From an uncultured Burkholderiales bacterium (GTDB lineage: Bacteria; Pseudomonadota; Gammaproteobacteria; Burkholderiales; Burkholderiaceae_C), in assembly GCA_903952885.1 (NCBI GenBank), contig CAJBHE010000226.1, positions 1-8,317 of the forward strand: a stretch of 8,317 nt of DNA. The letters run 5' to 3'. Below are positions 6,314 to 8,317 of this stretch, one piece after another (positions within the stretch are counted from its first letter, which is position 1; each line of letters starts with the position of its first letter). The notes under the pieces are model-generated. The model searched no databases. It had not been told where the DNA came from and worked only from the letters and a program-made list of their open reading frames with translations. Made by a program: the position numbers and the translations under genes.

Positions 6314-6353
6314 AGACATAAGACATTTATTCACTCTTCTATAAGACTTATAG
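6305..6353. promoter_or_regulatory. ATAAGAC half-site cluster, candidate operator array of aceA
   Basis: Five copies of one half-site lie in 49 bases. TCTTATATAAGA (6305-6316) is a perfect palindrome. ATAAGAC is repeated head-to-tail at 6311-6317 and 6318-6324 and returns at 6341-6347. That last copy is part of CTATAAGACTTATAG (6339-6353), a perfect 7-1-7 inverted repeat. The first palindrome covers the proposed -10 and the second lies in the leader, an arrangement typical of repression by a dimeric regulator. The regulator is not identified; it should be one that answers to carbon source (acetate, fatty acids, TCA-cycle intermediates). Confidence 0.6.
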
Positions 6354-6366
6354 TTGATCCATCAAC
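6353..6366. repeat. Small inverted repeat in the aceA leader
   Basis: GTTGATCCATCAAC is a perfect 6-2-6 inverted repeat directly after the second ATAAGAC palindrome, about 27 bases before the aceA ATG. It might be an operator half or simply chance. A 2-base loop is too tight for a stable RNA hairpin. Confidence 0.25.
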
Positions 6367-6392
6367 AACCACTTAAACAACTGGAGTGAACC

Positions 6393-7724
6393 ATGCCTCA
6401 ATCACTGAACGAACAACTCAGCCGCGAACAACAAATCGCCGCCCTTGAAAAAGACTGGGCAACTAACCCACGCTGGAAAGGTGTGAAGCGTGGTTACTCT
6501 GCTGCTGACGTCGTGCGTTTGCGCGGCAGCATGCCTATCGAGCACACACTCGCCAAGCGCGGTGCGGAAAAGCTGTGGGAAAAAGTCAATGGCGGCGCTA
6601 AGAAAGGCTACGTCAACGCATTCGGCGCGATCTCTGCGGGTCAAGCTATGCAACAAGCCAAAGCTGGTTTGGAAGCTGTGTATTTGTCAGGCTGGCAAGT
6701 GGCTGCTGACGGCAACACATCTGAAACCATGTACCCAGACCAATCGCTCTATGCGTATGACTCTGTGCCAACCATGGTTCGCCGCATCAACAATACATTC
6801 AAACGCGCTGACGAAATCCAATGGGGCCGTGGCATCAACCCAGGCGACAAAGAGTTCATCGACTACTTCTTGCCCATCGTGGCCGATGCTGAAGCCGGTT
6901 TCGGTGGCGTGTTGAACGCTTTCGAATTGATGAAGAACATGATCTCTGCTGGCGCTGCTGGCGTTCACTTCGAAGACCAATTGGCTGCAGTGAAGAAATG
7001 CGGTCACATGGGCGGCAAAGTGTTAGTGCCAACACAAGAAGCTTGCGAAAAATTGATCTCTGCACGTTTTGCTGCTGACGTCATGGGTACATCCACCATC
7101 GTGTTGGCCCGAACCGATGCTGAAGCCGCTAACTTGATCACGTCTGACCATGATGCCAACGACAAGCCATTCTTGACAGGTGAGCGCACGCAAGAAGGTT
7201 TCTACCGCGTCAAAAACGGTTTGGAACAAGCCATCAGTCGCGGCGTTGCATACGCTCCCTACGCTGACTTGGTGTGGTGCGAAACAGGCGTGCCAGACAT
7301 CGGCTTCGCTCGCGAATTCGCACAAGCGGTGCACGCTGCATGCCCAGGCAAGCTGTTGTCTTACAACTGCTCACCTTCTTTCAACTGGAAGAAGAACCTC
7401 AACGACAGCCAAATCGCTTCGTTCCAAGAAGACTTGTCAGCATTGGGTTACAAGTACCAGTTCATCACCTTGGCTGGTATCCACATCAACTGGTACAACA
7501 CCTTCCAGTTCGCCAATGCATATGCCAACGGCGAAGGCATGAAGCATTACGTCAACATGGTGCAAGAGCCTGAGTTCGCCGCACGCGATCAAGGCTACAC
7601 CTTCGTGTCACACCAGCAAGAAGTGGGCGCAGGTTATTTCGACGACGTGACCACCGTGATTCAAGGCGGAACATCCTCTGTGAAAGCTCTTACCGGTTCA
7701 ACGGAAGAAGAGCAGTTCCACTGA
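6393..7724 (+). CDS. aceA: Isocitrate lyase AceA
   Basis: This cytoplasmic Mg-dependent enzyme splits isocitrate into succinate and glyoxylate, the first step of the glyoxylate shunt needed for growth on acetate, fatty acids or other C2 sources. The 443-residue length matches the ~430-residue bacterial AceA group. The signature KKCGHMGGK is at 201-209, with catalytic Cys203. Other active-site blocks are AVYLSGWQVAADGN (95-108), PIVADAEAGFGG (161-172), GVHFEDQ (190-196), VLARTDAEAA (237-246), CETGVPD (296-302) and LLSYNCSPSFNWKK (321-334). ATG 6393 has GGAG at 6383-6386, six bases upstream. The gene appears to stand alone: malate synthase is not adjacent, there is a control region in front and hairpins behind. 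2-Methylisocitrate lyase is excluded by the signature and the longer length. Confidence 0.98.
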   Translation: MPQSLNEQLSREQQIAALEKDWATNPRWKGVKRGYSAADVVRLRGSMPIEHTLAKRGAEKLWEKVNGGAKKGYVNAFGAISAGQAMQQAKAGLEAVYLSGWQVAADGNTSETMYPDQSLYAYDSVPTMVRRINNTFKRADEIQWGRGINPGDKEFIDYFLPIVADAEAGFGGVLNAFELMKNMISAGAAGVHFEDQLAAVKKCGHMGGKVLVPTQEACEKLISARFAADVMGTSTIVLARTDAEAANLITSDHDANDKPFLTGERTQEGFYRVKNGLEQAISRGVAYAPYADLVWCETGVPDIGFAREFAQAVHAACPGKLLSYNCSPSFNWKKNLNDSQIASFQEDLSALGYKYQFITLAGIHINWYNTFQFANAYANGEGMKHYVNMVQEPEFAARDQGYTFVSHQQEVGAGYFDDVTTVIQGGTSSVKALTGSTEEEQFH

Positions 7725-7742
7725 TCGACTGCTGAGTTAAAT

Positions 7743-7771
7743 GCTAAGGCGGCGTAAAATCCGCTCTTAGC
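7743..7771 (+). promoter_or_regulatory. Hairpin with embedded TAAAAT, possible thrS promoter or leader element
   Basis: GCTAAG+GCGG (7743-7752) pairs with CCGC, a bulged T, and CTTAGC (7761-7771): ten pairs with an 8-base loop CGTAAAAT. There is no T-run after it, so it is a poor terminator. The loop contains TAAAAT (7755-7760), five of six matches to a -10 box, but no good -35 is found 17 bases upstream. If this is the thrS promoter, transcription would start near 7767, ahead of the next hairpin. Confidence 0.35.
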
Positions 7772-7788
7772 GTTTAGACACTCATTCC

Positions 7789-7814
7789 AAGCGCGGCTGA
7801 TGCCGCGCTTTTTT
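7789..7814 (+). terminator. Strong intrinsic terminator between aceA and thrS
   Basis: AAGCGCGGC (7789-7797) and GCCGCGCTT (7802-7810) form a perfect, GC-rich 9-bp stem with a TGAT loop, and the T6 run covers 7809-7814. It should end aceA transcription, 65 bases past its stop. Only 12 bases separate it from the thrS ATG, so thrS transcription must cross it or start without a normal leader. Confidence 0.85.
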
Positions 7815-7826
7815 AATTGAAGACTC

Positions 7827-8317
7827 ATGGTTCAGATTACTCTTCCCGACGGTTCGCAACGTGAATTTACAGGCCCCGTGACCGTGGCCGAAGTGGCCGC
7901 GTCGATTGGCGCTGGTTTGGCCAAGGCGGCTTTTGGCTGGCAAGGTCGATGGCAAGGTGGTGGACACCAGCTTCACCATCAATAGCGACGCGAGCTTGGC
8001 CATCATCACTGCCAAAGACGCCGAAGGCTTGGAGGTGATTCGTCATTCCACCGCCCACTTGTTGGCCTATGCGGTGAAAGAGCTGTACCCAGAAGCACAA
8101 GTGACTATTGGTCCTGTGATTGATGATGGCTTTTTCTACGACTTCTCATTCACCCGCGGCTTCACCCCTGAAGACTTGGTGGCCATCGAAAAGCGCATGA
8201 CCGAGTTGGCCAACAAAGACGAAACTGTGGTGCGCCGCGTGTTGCCACGCGATGAAGCTGTGGCTTATTTCAAAGGCATGGGTGAGCATTACAAGGCCGA
8301 AATCATTGCCAGCATCC
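7827..8317 (+). CDS. thrS: Threonyl-tRNA synthetase ThrS, N-terminal part, frameshifted as read (3' end outside window)
   Basis: ThrRS charges tRNA-Thr with threonine. The start is ATG 7827 (MVQITLPDGSQREF, TGS domain), with a weak GAAGA ribosome site at 7819-7823. Frame 1 stops at TAG 7983-7985 after 52 codons. The homologous reading continues in another frame: GCG GCT is followed by four Ts (7931-7934) where three would keep the frame. Leaving out one T gives LAKAALAGKVDGKVVDTSFT, and the protein then stays open to the window edge. In the restored numbering His73 and His77 (RHSTAHLLAYAV) fall exactly where E. coli ThrRS has its HxxxH editing-site histidines, followed by the rest of the editing domain. 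The gene is normally essential, so a sequencing or assembly error in the T-run is likeliest; a true mutation beside a second thrS or recoding are alternatives. Confidence 0.9.

Larger units (their letters stand above)
5971..6392. other. 422-base AT-rich divergent intergenic region
   Basis: No gene is supported here. The left edge holds the leader and likely promoter of the minus-strand SWIB gene. The middle (about 6065-6300) is strikingly AT-rich compared with the coding DNA around it. It contains perfect palindromes TTTCATGAAA (6171-6180) and AAAATTAATTTT (6178-6189), a TTGCATG direct repeat (6126-6132 and 6135-6141) and a longer inverted repeat at 6233-6257. The right edge holds the aceA control sites. 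The longest plus-strand frame in the middle (6090-6161, 23 codons) has no ribosome site. Confidence 0.7.

Overview
The window looks like core chromosome of a betaproteobacterium. It most likely comes from the Burkholderiales, Comamonadaceae-like (Limnohabitans/Rhodoferax type). This is inferred from the moderately GC-rich coding sequence, the gene order moeA-moaD-moaE-clpB, a lysine/alanine-rich histone H1-like protein fused to a SWIB domain, and a 443-residue AceA-type isocitrate lyase. No mobile element, CRISPR array, rRNA or tRNA was seen. Taxonomy is inferred, not proven.

Layout. Bases 1-1328 are the end of a molybdenum-cofactor operon on the plus strand: the 3' part of moeA, then moaD (ATGA overlap) and moaE (15-base gap). 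MoaD and MoaE form molybdopterin synthase; MoeA inserts molybdate. Bases 1329-1475 are a control region holding an FNR/CRP-type palindrome and a good sigma-32-like promoter, followed by clpB (1476-4079). A perfect 14-bp terminator hairpin follows, and its T-run touches the start codon of an Fsr-like MFS transporter (4194-5402). A compact two-way terminator (5421-5448) separates that gene from the convergent histone-like/SWIB gene (minus strand, 5467-5970).

Bases 5971-6392 are a 422-base AT-rich divergent intergenic region. Its right half has a cluster of ATAAGAC half-sites and two perfect palindromes over the likely aceA promoter. aceA (6393-7724) encodes isocitrate lyase, the entry enzyme of the glyoxylate shunt. 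Next come two hairpins, the second a strong intrinsic terminator, and then the start of thrS (7827 to the window edge). As read, thrS carries one extra T in a T-run (7931-7934) and is out of frame from there.

Themes. Most genes are housekeeping, so the interest lies in control DNA and oddities: a possible oxygen- or NO-responsive site combined with a heat-shock promoter at clpB, an unassigned operator array at aceA, two genes (MFS and thrS) with terminators directly upstream and no room for a promoter after them, the thrS frameshift, and the eukaryote-like SWIB domain on a bacterial H1-like tail.
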